Source of the DNA: Gemmatimonadota bacterium
GTDB taxonomy: Bacteria > JAAXHH01
Length of the DNA stretch: 64,000 nt
Reading direction: 5' to 3'
NCBI GenBank assembly: GCA_009835325.1
Contig: VXWP01000070.1
Location: 1-64,000, forward strand
This document shows, piece by piece, positions 18,090-27,109 of the stretch. Position numbers and translations under genes: made by a program. The notes below the pieces were generated by a model. The model did no database searches. It saw only the letters and a program-made list of their open reading frames with translations, and was not told the DNA's origin. How positions within the stretch are numbered: the first letter of the stretch is position 1; the number at the start of each line of letters is the position of its first letter.

Positions 18090-19034
18090 ATGGAAACCTT
18101 GATCGTAACCATCGTCGTCGCGATCGCCGCGATTATATTCCTGAGAAACCTGATCATCGTCGTGCCGCAGCAGGAAGCCCGCGTCATCGAAAGGCTGGGG
18201 AAGTACAGCAAGACGCTGAACGCCGGTTTCTACATCCTGCTGCCCTTCGTGGACCGGGTGGCCTACCGGCACACGCTGAAGGAACAGTCCATCGACATCC
18301 CGGAACAGCTCTGCATCACACGGGACAACGTCCAGGTCGGCGTGGACGGTGTGCTCTACATGCAGGTGCTGGACGCGGAGCGGGCTTCTTACGGTATCGC
18401 CGATTACGACCTGGCCATCACGCAACTCGCCCAGACGACCCTGAGGAGCGAGGTCGGCAAGATCGACCTGGACAAGACTTTCGAAGAGCGCGGCGCCATC
18501 AACTTTGCCGTCGTCAGTGAACTGGACAAGGCGTCCGATCCCTGGGGCGTTAAGGTCCTGCGGTACGAAATCAGCAACATCAGTCCGCCCCGGGACGTCC
18601 TGGAAGCCATGGAGAAGCAGATGCGGGCGGAACGGGAGAAGCGGGCGGCCATCCTGAATTCGGAGGGGCTGCGCGACTCCAACATCAACCAGGCCGAGGG
18701 CGAGAAGCAGAAGGTAATCAAGGAGTCCGAGGCCACGAAGCAGCAGCAGATCAACGAGGCCGAGGGCGAAGCCCAGGCCATCCTCACCGTCGCCAACGCC
18801 ACGGCCGAGGGTGTTCGCGCTATAGGCGGCGCCATCAAGTCGGACGGAGGCGACGAGGCCGTGCAGCTGCGGGTGGCCGAGCAGTACATCGAAACCTTCG
18901 GCAACCTGGCCAAGTCGGGCAACAGCCTGATCATTCCGTCTAATCTCAGTGACGTCAGCTCCATCATCGCGTCGGCCATGTCCGTGATCAAGCACGACCG
19001 GACCGCGGACAACGGCGATCGGGGGCGCGTCTAG
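18090..19034 (+). CDS. SPFH/stomatin-like membrane protein (QmcA type)
   Basis: 314 residues, ATG after GGAAGGA. One N-terminal membrane anchor (about 4-24), then the SPFH domain starting VPQQEARVIERLGKYSKTLNAGFYILLPFVDRV, and a long Ala/Glu/Lys-rich coiled coil from about 185 to 260 (QMRAEREKRAAILNSEG, NQAEGEKQKVIKESEA). Such proteins oligomerise on the inner face of membranes as scaffolds. Pairing with the NfeD gene upstream supports the assignment. Confidence 0.92.
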   Translation: METLIVTIVVAIAAIIFLRNLIIVVPQQEARVIERLGKYSKTLNAGFYILLPFVDRVAYRHTLKEQSIDIPEQLCITRDNVQVGVDGVLYMQVLDAERASYGIADYDLAITQLAQTTLRSEVGKIDLDKTFEERGAINFAVVSELDKASDPWGVKVLRYEISNISPPRDVLEAMEKQMRAEREKRAAILNSEGLRDSNINQAEGEKQKVIKESEATKQQQINEAEGEAQAILTVANATAEGVRAIGGAIKSDGGDEAVQLRVAEQYIETFGNLAKSGNSLIIPSNLSDVSSIIASAMSVIKHDRTADNGDRGRV

Positions 19035-19043
19035 CTTACGACC

Positions 19044-20237
19044 ATGCCCAACCGACCGAAGATCGCCGCGATCACGACCATCTACCATCCCTACGCCCAC
19101 ACCCAACACATCGTGGACCGCTTCCTGGAGGGGTACGGCTGGGCCGGACGGCACCACCACCCTCCCATGGACCTGGTCTCCCTGTACGTGGACCAGGTGC
19201 GGGAGAACGATCTAAGCCGGGACCGGGCTGCCCGGTTTCCCGGCATGAAGATATACCCCACGGTTGCCGACGCCCTCACCCTGGGCGGGGATTTGCTGCA
19301 GGTGGACGGCGTCCTCCTGGTGGGCGAGCACGGCGAGTATCCGACCAACGAGAAGGGGCAGCGGCTCTATCCGCGCTATGAACTGTTCCGCGAGATCGTG
19401 GAGGTCTACGAGGCTAGCGGCCGTTCCGCGCCGATCTTCAACGACAAGCACCTGTCGTGGAACTGGGACTGGGCCCGGGAGATGTACGATACCTCGCGGC
19501 GGCTGGGGTTCGCCTTCATGGCGGGGTCCAGCCTGCCGGTGACCTGGCGGACGCCCTCGATCGACATGCCACTGCACGCCGAGGTGGAGGAGGCCGTGTG
19601 CGTATGCTACGGCGGGGTCGATAGCTACGACTTCCACGGCCTGGAGACCCTGCAGTGCATGGTCGAGCGGCGCAGCGGAGGCGAGGCGGGCGTAGCCTGG
19701 CTCCACGCCCGGCGCGGCGAGGCCTTCTGGGAAGCCTACCACGACGAAGCGTGGTCCCGCGAACTCTTCGAAGCGGCGCTCTGCCGCAGCCACACGCTGA
19801 AACCTTCCCGCGACGGATTCAACAACATCTTCCCGACTATCAACGAAATGAAGCGGATGGTGGAAGATCCGGTGGCCTACACCTACGAGCACCACGACGG
19901 GCTCCGGTGCACCATGATCCTCTTCAACGGACTGGTGGAGGACTTCAACTTCGCGGCGCGCCTCGCGGGGCGTAGCGAACCGCTGTCGACCCAGATGTAC
20001 CTTCCCATGCCGCCCGCGCGCACCTCGCTGGCCAACTTCTTCTCGCCGCAGGTCAACAACGTGGAGCAGATGTTCCTTACCGGCGAGGCCGCCTATCCCG
20101 TGGAACGTACCCTGCTGACGACGGGCCTCACCGCGGCGGGGGTGGACAGCCTGCACGAGGGACAGGTACGCCTCGAAACGCCTCATCTCGACGTCGCCTA
20201 CCCGGCGCCCGAGCGCTCCACGTTCTGGAGATACTGA
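19044..20237 (+). CDS. Unrecognised conserved protein, first of a tandem paralogue pair
   Basis: 397 residues. Starts RPKIAAITTIYHPYAHTQH and continues with LVSLYVDQ, a predicted beta-alpha-beta start, then VDGVLLVGEHGEYPTNEKGQ, PIFNDKHLSWNW and MAGSSLPVTWR. The order of strands faintly resembles the N-terminal half of Gfo/Idh/MocA proteins, but no glycine-rich cofactor loop is visible. The neighbour at 20242 shares the same blocks along its full length. No signal peptide or membrane segment. It begins 9 nt after the SPFH gene without a clear ribosome site, so may be translated by coupling. Function unknown. Confidence 0.8.
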   Translation: MPNRPKIAAITTIYHPYAHTQHIVDRFLEGYGWAGRHHHPPMDLVSLYVDQVRENDLSRDRAARFPGMKIYPTVADALTLGGDLLQVDGVLLVGEHGEYPTNEKGQRLYPRYELFREIVEVYEASGRSAPIFNDKHLSWNWDWAREMYDTSRRLGFAFMAGSSLPVTWRTPSIDMPLHAEVEEAVCVCYGGVDSYDFHGLETLQCMVERRSGGEAGVAWLHARRGEAFWEAYHDEAWSRELFEAALCRSHTLKPSRDGFNNIFPTINEMKRMVEDPVAYTYEHHDGLRCTMILFNGLVEDFNFAARLAGRSEPLSTQMYLPMPPARTSLANFFSPQVNNVEQMFLTGEAAYPVERTLLTTGLTAAGVDSLHEGQVRLETPHLDVAYPAPERSTFWRY

Positions 20238-20241
20238 CATT

Positions 20242-21441
20242 ATGGCAAAACGGCTCGCCGTCATCAGTTCCATCTACACCTATCTGTCTCACACGCAGCA
20301 TTTCGCGGACCGCTTCCTCGTGGGCTATCCGCGGTCCGGTCGCTGGCACCGGCCGGACGTGGAAGTGGTGTCGCTCTACGTCGACCAGCGGCCCGAAGGC
20401 GACCAGAGTACCGGCCGCGCCCGAGAGTTCGGTTTCGAGGTCTATCCCACTATCGCCGAAGCGCTGCGGTGCGGCGGGGATACGCTGGCGGTGGACGGGA
20501 TCCTGATCATCTGCGAACACGGCGATTATCCGAACAACGAAAAAGGACAGAAACTCTACCCGCGCTACGAGATGTTCAAGGCCTGCGTCGAGGTGTTCGA
20601 ACGGGACGGCCGCTCGGTGCCGGTCTACAACGACAAGAACCTGTCCTTCAGCTTCGATCGGGGGCTGGAGATGGTGGCCGATTCGAAGCGACTCGGCTTT
20701 CCGGTGCTCGCGGGCTCGAGCCTGCCGGTCACCTGGCGGCTGCCCGACCTGGAACTCCCGCTGGAATGCGACATCGAGGAAGCGTTGATGGTGGGCGTTG
20801 GCGGTTCGGACGCCATGGACTACCACGCCCTCGAAGCCATGCAGTGCATGATCGAGCGGCGCAGAGGTGGTGAGACGGGGGTCAAAGCGGTGCAGATGAT
20901 CGTGGGCGACGCCGTGTGGGAGGCTGGCGAGCAGGGACGCTATTCCGCGGCACTCCTGGAATCGGCGCTGTCCCGCTGCGACAGTCCGAAGGGGCTTACG
21001 GACGAGGACGGCCGTACCCAGGACCTGCTGGGCACGGGCGAGTTGCAACGGCTCGCTTCTGAGCCGGCCGCCTACTTCATCGAACACGTGGATGGACTGA
21101 AGACCACGCTGCTCATGCTCAACGGCACCATCGGGGACTACTGCTTCGCCGCCCGACTGAAGGACGAACCCGAGCCACAGTCGACCCAGTTCTTCCTGCC
21201 GCCCACGCCTCCGGTCACCTATTCCGCCTGCCTGGTGTCGAAGATCGACGAGATGTTCGAGACCGGCGTTTCTCCGATCCCGGTGGAACGGACGCTCACC
21301 GTCTGCGGCATCCTCGACCATTGCCTCACGTCGAAGCAGCGGGGCGGCATCCGCCTGGAGACCCCCGATCACCGCGTGCAGTACCGGGCGCCGGTCCGGT
21401 CGCAACACTGCGGTCCCGCCCAGGACGGATACACTTCCTGA
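20242..21441 (+). CDS. Unrecognised conserved protein, second of a tandem paralogue pair
   Basis: 399 residues, 4 nt after its paralogue. Shared blocks in order: RLAVISSIYTYLSHTQHFADRFL, VVSLYVDQ, YPTIAEAL, ILIICEHGDYPNNEKGQKLYPRYE, VYNDKNLSFSFDRG, VLAGSSLPVTWRLP, LEAMQCMIERRRGGETGV and, late, LLMLNGTIGDYCFAARL. The strictly kept E-H-G-x-Y-P-x-N-E-K-G-Q and N-D-K segments are good candidates for a binding or active site. No family name can be given from sequence alone. Confidence 0.8.
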   Translation: MAKRLAVISSIYTYLSHTQHFADRFLVGYPRSGRWHRPDVEVVSLYVDQRPEGDQSTGRAREFGFEVYPTIAEALRCGGDTLAVDGILIICEHGDYPNNEKGQKLYPRYEMFKACVEVFERDGRSVPVYNDKNLSFSFDRGLEMVADSKRLGFPVLAGSSLPVTWRLPDLELPLECDIEEALMVGVGGSDAMDYHALEAMQCMIERRRGGETGVKAVQMIVGDAVWEAGEQGRYSAALLESALSRCDSPKGLTDEDGRTQDLLGTGELQRLASEPAAYFIEHVDGLKTTLLMLNGTIGDYCFAARLKDEPEPQSTQFFLPPTPPVTYSACLVSKIDEMFETGVSPIPVERTLTVCGILDHCLTSKQRGGIRLETPDHRVQYRAPVRSQHCGPAQDGYTS

Positions 21442-21450
21442 ATCCGATTT

Positions 21451-21481
21451 ACGAAGATTAGATTAAACGAAGATCAGATGA
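21451..21481. repeat. Short direct repeat between the paralogue and the selenoprotein end
   Basis: acgaagattagatta at 21451-21465 and acgaagatcagatga at 21467-21481, 13 of 15 positions alike, period 16. The second copy contains the final stop codon of the minus-strand selenoprotein reading frame (21474-21476) and the first base of its hairpin. Confidence 0.6.
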
Positions 21482-22973
21482 ACGAGCCTTTCCGGCTCGC
21501 CGTGGGCTCCGCTCAGCAGAACCAGGCCTCGGTCAGCCTGGGGACGCGCCGCCGTTTGAGCGGGATGTCGTGAAATGGCTGCTCCGAAGGCGCCTCGACG
21601 CCCGCCATTTCCGCCGCCAGGCACCGGATCCGGTGGAACACACGCCGGTTGTCCCTTTCCTCTCCAGCCGCGTCTGCCTCCTCCACGAGTCGGGAAACCC
21701 GTTGATGCAGGCGGTCCATGCGTGCATCGCCATGGCGCCACGTGTAGGTGAAGCCGGCCTCATCCAACGCGCCGATCCATGACCGGGTATCCGGTTCATC
21801 CAGCAGGGCCGACCCGGGTGGCACGAGCAGGCGGATGGTGTACTGCACCGGGTCGATGTGGTCGACCAGTTCGTGGACTTCGACGAAATCCAGCAGATCC
21901 AGGTAGTCGTCCAGGGTCGTCCAGGGCGTGAAGGCCACCAGCGAGGGCCGCATGGGCAGGTCCGCGTCGCGCAGGATGGCCAGCGCCCGGACGACGTCGG
22001 CGCGGGTGTGTCCTTTCCTGAGGCGCTCCAGCACCAGATCGCTGACCGATTCCACGGCCGATACGACGAAGATGCCGCCCAGGTCCCGGGCTTCCGGGAA
22101 AAAGGATGGGTGCTGGAGGATGTGTTCGGTCTTGGTGGTGAAATCGAAGGTGAGGCCGGGGTGGGCCTCGCTCATCCTGCGCAAGATACGCAGGACGTGG
22201 GTGGGACCGTTCAGGAAATCCGGATCCCCGAAGGTGATGTGCCGGGCCCCCATGCGCACCTGCTGGTCCACGTCGGCGAGCACCACGTCGGCAGGCACGG
22301 CAAAGAACCGGCCGTGGTACACCGGCGTGATCGGGCAGTGCAGGCAGGTATGCAGGCAGCCGCGCGTGGTCTCGGCGTAACCGGCGGGAAGCAGTTCAAT
22401 GCCGTTGTCCAGCTGGGCGTACCGCTTCAAACCGGGCAGCGTATCGCGGTCCGGGACGAGCCACTCCTGGCGCGCGAGATGCGGAGCGGTAGCCGCACTG
22501 CCGGCCAAAGCGTTATTCGTGGTGGCAGCCGCACGTCTTGCCAAAGCGGCACCGCCGGTCGATGCGGGACCCCCGGGCGCCGCTGCCGGTTCGTCATCGC
22601 ACAACCTGCCGACCAGGTCGCAAAGCGGCTGTTCGAATTCGCCGCCAATCACCGAGTCGGCCCCGTGGGACAGGAGATACTCGGCGTTCAGCGTGGCGTA
22701 GAGTCCGTAGAAGCAGAGATGCGCGCCGGGATTGAGATTCCGGATACGGCGCGACAGGTCCATCCCGACCCGCATGGCCGTGTGCATGGGCACCGAGATC
22801 CCGATGAAGCCGGCCCGGCGGACGACATCCTCCGGGACCGGTTCGATCGCGGCGTCGACGACAGATACTCTATATCCTTCGGATTTCAGGCGGGCGGCGG
22901 GGGAGGCCAGGCTGAAGGGCTGATGGCCCAGTTCATAGCAGGAGATGAGCAGGATATCATCGTCACGCTTCAT
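21474..22973 (-). CDS. B12-binding radical SAM selenoprotein with CUAEP tail (UGA read as Sec)
   Basis: From ATG 22973 the frame gives 486 residues to a TGA at 21513-21515. Reading that TGA as selenocysteine (residue 487) gives the tail W-F-C-U-A-E-P-T-A-S-R-K-G-S-F-I and a second TGA at 21474-21476, total 499 residues. C-U-A-E-P is the defining tail of the NCBI-named CUAEP/CCAEP-tail radical SAM (seleno)protein family, known to me from its name. Residues 5-125 form a cobalamin-binding-like Rossmann domain (ISVPMH, GADSVIGGEFE); 130-165 is an Ala/Gly linker; the radical SAM cluster site is Cys206, Cys210, Cys213 in RGCLHTCLHC. A hairpin beginning 11 nt after the UGA fits a bacterial SECIS. 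The reaction is unknown. The start has only a weak ribosome site. Confidence 0.88.
21481..21501 (-). promoter_or_regulatory. Putative bacterial SECIS hairpin
   Basis: On the coding (minus) strand GGCGAGCC - GGAAA - GGCTCGTT folds into an 8-bp stem (six Watson-Crick pairs plus two G-U at the base) with a five-base loop starting GG. The stem starts 11 nt after the UGA codon. Bacterial SECIS elements lie directly downstream of the UGA inside the coding region and carry an unpaired G at the top of the loop for SelB, as here. SelB, SelA, SelD and tRNA-Sec genes are not in this window. Confidence 0.75.
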
Positions 22974-23005
22974 GATGGAACCACGGGACGGCGAAGGCTG
23001 CCGGG

Positions 23006-23281
23006 TTATTTCGTCTGAGGGGGACGGTATCCCGGCGGCATTTCGGCGCCTTCGCCGAAGAAGAACTCTTCCAGGTGCCGGTCGTAGACTTCCTGGCCCT
23101 CGGTCGTGGCGAGATTCAGGCGGTACTCGTTGATGACCATGACCGAATAGTTGATCCACATCTGCCAGGCCTGTTTGGATATGTTATCGTAGATGCGCTG
23201 TCCGAGTTCGTTGGGAAAGGGGACGAAGTCGAGTCCTTCAAGTTCCTCTTCGAGCTTGGCGCATTGGACCATGCGAGCCAT
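23006..23281 (-). CDS. yggX: Probable Fe(2+)-trafficking protein YggX
   Basis: 91 residues, the usual length of the family. VQCAKLEEELEGLDFVPFPNELGQRIYDNISKQAW and WINYSVMVINEYRLNLA match E. coli YggX throughout, including the near N-terminal Cys7. YggX proteins protect iron-sulfur enzymes from oxidative damage and affect labile iron. The ATG is preceded by GAGGAGG. It lies 32 nt upstream of the radical SAM selenoprotein and is probably co-transcribed, which would make sense for an iron-sulfur enzyme. Confidence 0.93.
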   Translation of the reverse strand: MARMVQCAKLEEELEGLDFVPFPNELGQRIYDNISKQAWQMWINYSVMVINEYRLNLATTEGQEVYDRHLEEFFFGEGAEMPPGYRPPQTK

Positions 23282-23473
23282 GCCGGGCCTCCTCGTAACG
23301 TGCGTATTCCTGGCTGAACATATGCCGGTTGGTGTCGCGTGTGCTACAACACAGGCTATATACCCGCCTGCCTGGTGTTTGTCAAGTTGGCCGTTTGCCG
23401 GTGTCGAAGCGAGGCTCCCGGGCGAGGAACCTGCCTTCTCGTCCGGATCCTGCGCATTCCCGCGAAGACCTCC

Positions 23474-24994
23474 TCAGTCCTCGATGTACTGTGCCAGCAC
23501 CGCATCCATGGCGGCGTTGCCGCTGGGATAGCGTCCTTCCGGAACGCCGAGACCGTGGTCGAGCAAAAGACCGAGCGCGGCAGGATATCCGCCGTTATCC
23601 CGATTCCACTGGCAGTGCATCACGGCATGGACCGGGTCCTGGAAATACCCGCCGATGGGCTCAGTTGAGGCGCCCAGCCGGAGGAGGAAGTCGACCATTT
23701 CGGAGTGTCCCTTGCACAGGGCCCAGTAGAGGGGCGTGGCCTCCATCCAGCCACGGGCGTCGATTGGCCAGCCCAGGTCCGCCATGAGACGGACCGCGGC
23801 CCAATTGTCCACCTGGGCCGCGTGGCTGATCAGGGTTTTGTCGTCGTCACTCAATTGGTTCAGGTGACGACTTCTAAGTCTCTGCACGACTTCGAGATCC
23901 GTGTTCGCACACGCGATCACGAACCGGTCATATTCGGTGGTAGGGGACGGCTCGGCGCCATGCTGCCTGAGGCGTTCGGCCACATCGCGTCGGCCGAGGC
24001 GATGGGCAAAGTCGAGCGGCGTCCACCCGACGATTCCGAGCGCCGTGCTCTTCCCGGTCGAGGTGCGCGCATTGGGGTCCGCGCCGGCCTCCAGGAGCGT
24101 GCCGATCAATTCTACCGTGTTGTTTCTCTTTACGGCCCAGTGCAGGGACGTTTCCCCGTCGGCGGGATGTATGGCGTTGGGATCGGCGCCCTGGTCGAGA
24201 AACCACCGTATGCCCTCGGTCCAGTTCATGTCCATGACATGCTTGATGCAGTAGGAAACCGCTTCCGCGTCCAGCCCGTTCGCCGCGACCGTATCCAGCA
24301 GTTCCAGGTTGAACTTCTCGCAGGCGTGGTACAGGGACTCGTTGTCGTTGGGGTCGGCGCCCGCGTCCACCAGCACCCGGGCCGCCGGCACGCAGTTGTT
24401 TTCCACACATCCGTAGAGGGCAGACTCCTTCCAGTCGTCATCGTTCACCCAGTAGCTGTCCGGGTCGGCGCCGTGCCGCAGGAGCAGTTCCAGGATGCGG
24501 ACCATGGCGTCGGCACGTTCGGTCAGATAGCAGGACCATGTCGCATGCAGGATCGGGGTCCAGTCTCTCGGGCCGCCCTTTGTCGTGGCCGCGGTAGGAT
24601 CAGTCGCCAGCATGTCTGTGACGGCATCCAGGTCCCCGGCGGCGCAGGCAGCGTGAATATCCCCCCGGGTAAGTTCCGGTGACGATTCGAGCACTGCCTC
24701 GGCGCGTTTCCGATCGCCCCATAACCAGGCCGAGGACAGGAACATCTCCCGCTTCTCTTCCAGGTTGCCGGCGGCAATTTCGAGGTGGATCTTCAGGTGG
24801 GGCCAGGATTTGAACCCATGTTCCCGGGCGATGGCATGATAGGCGTCCGACAGCACGACGCGGTCACGCCGCGCACCGGTGGCCGACTGGATTCTTTCTA
24901 CGGCGTCTTCTTCGCCGCTGCGCGCGGACTTCAGCAGCGTTTTCGCCTGCAGCCTGAGATGGCGTATATCGGGATGGGATGGCAGGGACGGCAT
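23474..24994 (-). CDS. Ankyrin-repeat protein with N-terminal LRHLKxQAK-type module
   Basis: 506 residues from ATG 24994 with AAGGAGG 4 nt upstream. Residues 1-70 carry HPDIRHLRLQAKTLLKS and AYHAIAREHGFKSWPHLKIHLE, a helical module also present in the protein encoded at 29011-30234. After it come about ten ankyrin units between 100 and 490, best seen in LLLRHGADPDS, VLVDAGADPND, FLDQGADPNAIHPADGETSLHWAV and TLLEAGADPNARTSTGK. No signal peptide or membrane segment, so a cytoplasmic binding protein. Ligand unknown. Confidence 0.88.
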   Translation of the reverse strand: MPSLPSHPDIRHLRLQAKTLLKSARSGEEDAVERIQSATGARRDRVVLSDAYHAIAREHGFKSWPHLKIHLEIAAGNLEEKREMFLSSAWLWGDRKRAEAVLESSPELTRGDIHAACAAGDLDAVTDMLATDPTAATTKGGPRDWTPILHATWSCYLTERADAMVRILELLLRHGADPDSYWVNDDDWKESALYGCVENNCVPAARVLVDAGADPNDNESLYHACEKFNLELLDTVAANGLDAEAVSYCIKHVMDMNWTEGIRWFLDQGADPNAIHPADGETSLHWAVKRNNTVELIGTLLEAGADPNARTSTGKSTALGIVGWTPLDFAHRLGRRDVAERLRQHGAEPSPTTEYDRFVIACANTDLEVVQRLRSRHLNQLSDDDKTLISHAAQVDNWAAVRLMADLGWPIDARGWMEATPLYWALCKGHSEMVDFLLRLGASTEPIGGYFQDPVHAVMHCQWNRDNGGYPAALGLLLDHGLGVPEGRYPSGNAAMDAVLAQYIED

Positions 24995-25297
24995 GGAACC
25001 TCCTTCGCACGGCCATGAGACCGCCGGAACACCCGTGTGTCCGCCGTACGGGCAGGAAGAAGGTTGCCAGTACAGATAGGAACCGACGCAGGTGAACTTT
25101 TGTTCTTTCCGCGGACGGGCGGCGTCCTGCACACGCCGATTATGGATAAATGTACAGGCTTCGCGGGAGCGCGTCAAGAGAAAGCAGCCGGTGGAATCCG
25201 GGCGGATCGAGGGCGGAACGACGGCCGGGTTTCAGAGAGGCAGACCCGCGCTCCGGCTTGACGCGGGCGACTATTCCCGTTACCTATCGCATCAGTC
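24995..25297. other. Divergent intergenic region, ankyrin gene / AraC-type regulator
   Basis: 303 bp with no gene I can support. It should contain the promoters of both flanking genes. I found no convincing palindrome, terminator hairpin or repeat in it. Confidence 0.45.
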
Positions 25298-26149
25298 ATG
25301 ATCTATCGGGAATTCGAAACGCACGCCGCCCTCGCGCCTTACGTTCAACTCGTATGGATGATGGAATCCGAGCACGAGGACGACCACGCGTCCAGGTCGC
25401 TCATCGTTCCGGACGGCATCGTGGAGATCGCCTTCCATTCCGGCGATCCGCGGATCACGACCGTGGCGGGCGTGAAGCGCATGGTCCAGCCGCGGAGCTT
25501 CGCGATCTCCCAGATGCGCAAGTATATCGAAATCGAGTCCAACGGCCGGACCGGCTTCGTGTCGGTGCGCTTCTATCCGTGGGGCGCTTATCACTTTTTC
25601 GACAAACCCGTCCACAGTTTTCTGGATGATACGGTGAGCACCGCGACCCTATGGCCTGGCCATTACGAGGATTTGATGCAGAGACTCCGTGCGGCAGCGG
25701 ACGGCGCGGGCGGCGCGGGTGGTGCGAGCGGCGCTGGTGACGCGGACGGGGCGGGCCTCGCCGCTTTCGTTCAGGGGTTCCTGCTGGATCGGTTGAAGGA
25801 GCATTACCAGGATGACGTGGCGCTCGACGAGGCGGTCAAGCTCATTCGGTCCACGGGCGGGCAACTGTCCGTCGAAGAGGTCGGTGAACGCGTCGGTCTC
25901 TCCAGGAAGCAGCTGGAAAGGAAGTTCGTGGCTACGGTCGGTACGACGCCAAAAACCTTTGCCCGCATCAGCCGGTTCCTGAACATCTGCCATCACCTGG
26001 ACAGGTACCGGGACAGTACGCTGACCCGGCTGGCCCACGAATGCGGGTATTTCGACCAGGCCCATTTCATCCGGGAATTCAGTGTTTTTACCGGGTTTAC
26101 CCCGAAGGCGTTCTTCGCGAAAAACAACGTTAAATTCGCGGAACTCTAG
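25298..26149 (+). CDS. AraC-family transcriptional regulator
   Basis: 283 residues. The N-terminal part (MIYREFETHAALAPYVQLVWMME, VPDGIVEIAFHSGD, VSVRFYPWGAYHFF) is the effector-domain type common in uncharacterised AraC regulators; the C-terminal 190-275 has the double helix-turn-helix (LSVEEVGERVGLSRKQLERKFVATVGTTPK, TRLAHECGYFDQAHFIREFSVFTGFTPKAFF). Between them, residues 133-153 are a Gly/Ala/Asp run absent from relatives I know, probably a flexible linker grown by repeat slippage. The VOC gene and membrane-protein gene 145 bp downstream are plausible targets. Confidence 0.92.
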   Translation: MIYREFETHAALAPYVQLVWMMESEHEDDHASRSLIVPDGIVEIAFHSGDPRITTVAGVKRMVQPRSFAISQMRKYIEIESNGRTGFVSVRFYPWGAYHFFDKPVHSFLDDTVSTATLWPGHYEDLMQRLRAAADGAGGAGGASGAGDADGAGLAAFVQGFLLDRLKEHYQDDVALDEAVKLIRSTGGQLSVEEVGERVGLSRKQLERKFVATVGTTPKTFARISRFLNICHHLDRYRDSTLTRLAHECGYFDQAHFIREFSVFTGFTPKAFFAKNNVKFAEL

Positions 26150-26294
26150 ACTTGTGTCTCATTTTTACAATTTTAACACACCAAGCGTTGTATCTTTAGT
26201 CATGAAAGTGATCTGACATCGACGAATCCGCCATCCGCGCGGCGGCCTGGCGAACTTGCCACCCGCTCGGTGGCTTTCCGTAAGGAGACTTATT

Positions 26295-26720
26295 ATGAAA
26301 CTGGTACCCTATCTGGCATTCAATGGTCAATGCGAGGAGGCGCTCGAGTTTTACCGGGACTGTCTGGGCGGCTCAGTCGTGAACCTGAGTCACTACAGCA
26401 AAGACCAGGACATAGGCATGGAAATCCCCGACCACATGGTGGGAAAGGCCATGCACATGTCCATCCAGTTCGGCGAGAACATGCTCATGGGTTCCGACCA
26501 TATTGAAACGGTTCCTTCGGACACCAACATCTCGCTCTCGATCGACTTCACGAGCGTGGATGAACAGGAGCAGGCGTTCAACGCCATGTCCGCAGGCGGC
26601 GAGGTGACCATGCCGCTGCAGGATACGTTCTGGGGCTCCCGTTTTGGAATGATCACGGACAAATTCGGCATTAACTGGATGTTCAACTGTCACCTGAACA
26701 CACCGGAGCAATCGTCATGA
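26295..26720 (+). CDS. PhnB-like VOC family protein
   Basis: 141 residues. LVPYLAFNGQCEEALEFYRDCLGG at the start, MHMSIQFGENMLMGSD in the middle and MPLQDTFWGSRFGMITDKFGINWMFNC at the end are the hallmarks of the PhnB/YjdN subgroup of the glyoxalase/bleomycin-resistance fold. ATG is preceded by AAGGAG with 7-nt spacing. Function in most bacteria is unknown. It shares an ATGA overlap with the following membrane protein, so the two are translationally coupled. Confidence 0.88.
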   Translation: MKLVPYLAFNGQCEEALEFYRDCLGGSVVNLSHYSKDQDIGMEIPDHMVGKAMHMSIQFGENMLMGSDHIETVPSDTNISLSIDFTSVDEQEQAFNAMSAGGEVTMPLQDTFWGSRFGMITDKFGINWMFNCHLNTPEQSS

Positions 26721-27043
26721 AGCGCGTACCATTGGGTTTAGTTGCCGGCGGCGTACTCGGCCTGCTGGACGGGCTGTCCGCGTTCCTGATTCCCGAGGCC
26801 CAGGGCATGATGACCGAGATCATCATGTGGGGAACGGCGAAGGGCCTGGTCACGGGTCTGCTGGTTGGCATGATAGCGAACAGAATAGAGGGAGTAGGCA
26901 AGAACGTGCTGGCCGGCGGCGCGGTGGGTGCGGTCCTTTCACTGCTCGCGGCGGTCTCCACGGGATCCTATGTCGAAATCGTGCCTCCGGGGATCGTCGT
27001 CGGGTTGCTGGCGGGCCTCGTCGTTTCGAAATGGGGTAAATAA
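26717..27043 (+). CDS. Small hydrophobic membrane protein
   Basis: 108 residues with three to four predicted membrane spans: about 5-25, 33-56, 64-82 and 86-104, separated by short polar turns (NRIEGVGKN is the only clearly charged loop). Ends in VVSKWGK. No family recognised. Translationally coupled to the VOC gene by an ATGA overlap and probably under the AraC-type regulator upstream. Confidence 0.75.
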   Translation: MKRVPLGLVAGGVLGLLDGLSAFLIPEAQGMMTEIIMWGTAKGLVTGLLVGMIANRIEGVGKNVLAGGAVGAVLSLLAAVSTGSYVEIVPPGIVVGLLAGLVVSKWGK

Positions 27044-27109
27044 CCCCGGGACACGATTGGGTTTCATTTTGGACGGGACGTGGTTGACTCCGCCACGGTG
27101 CGTGCCGGA

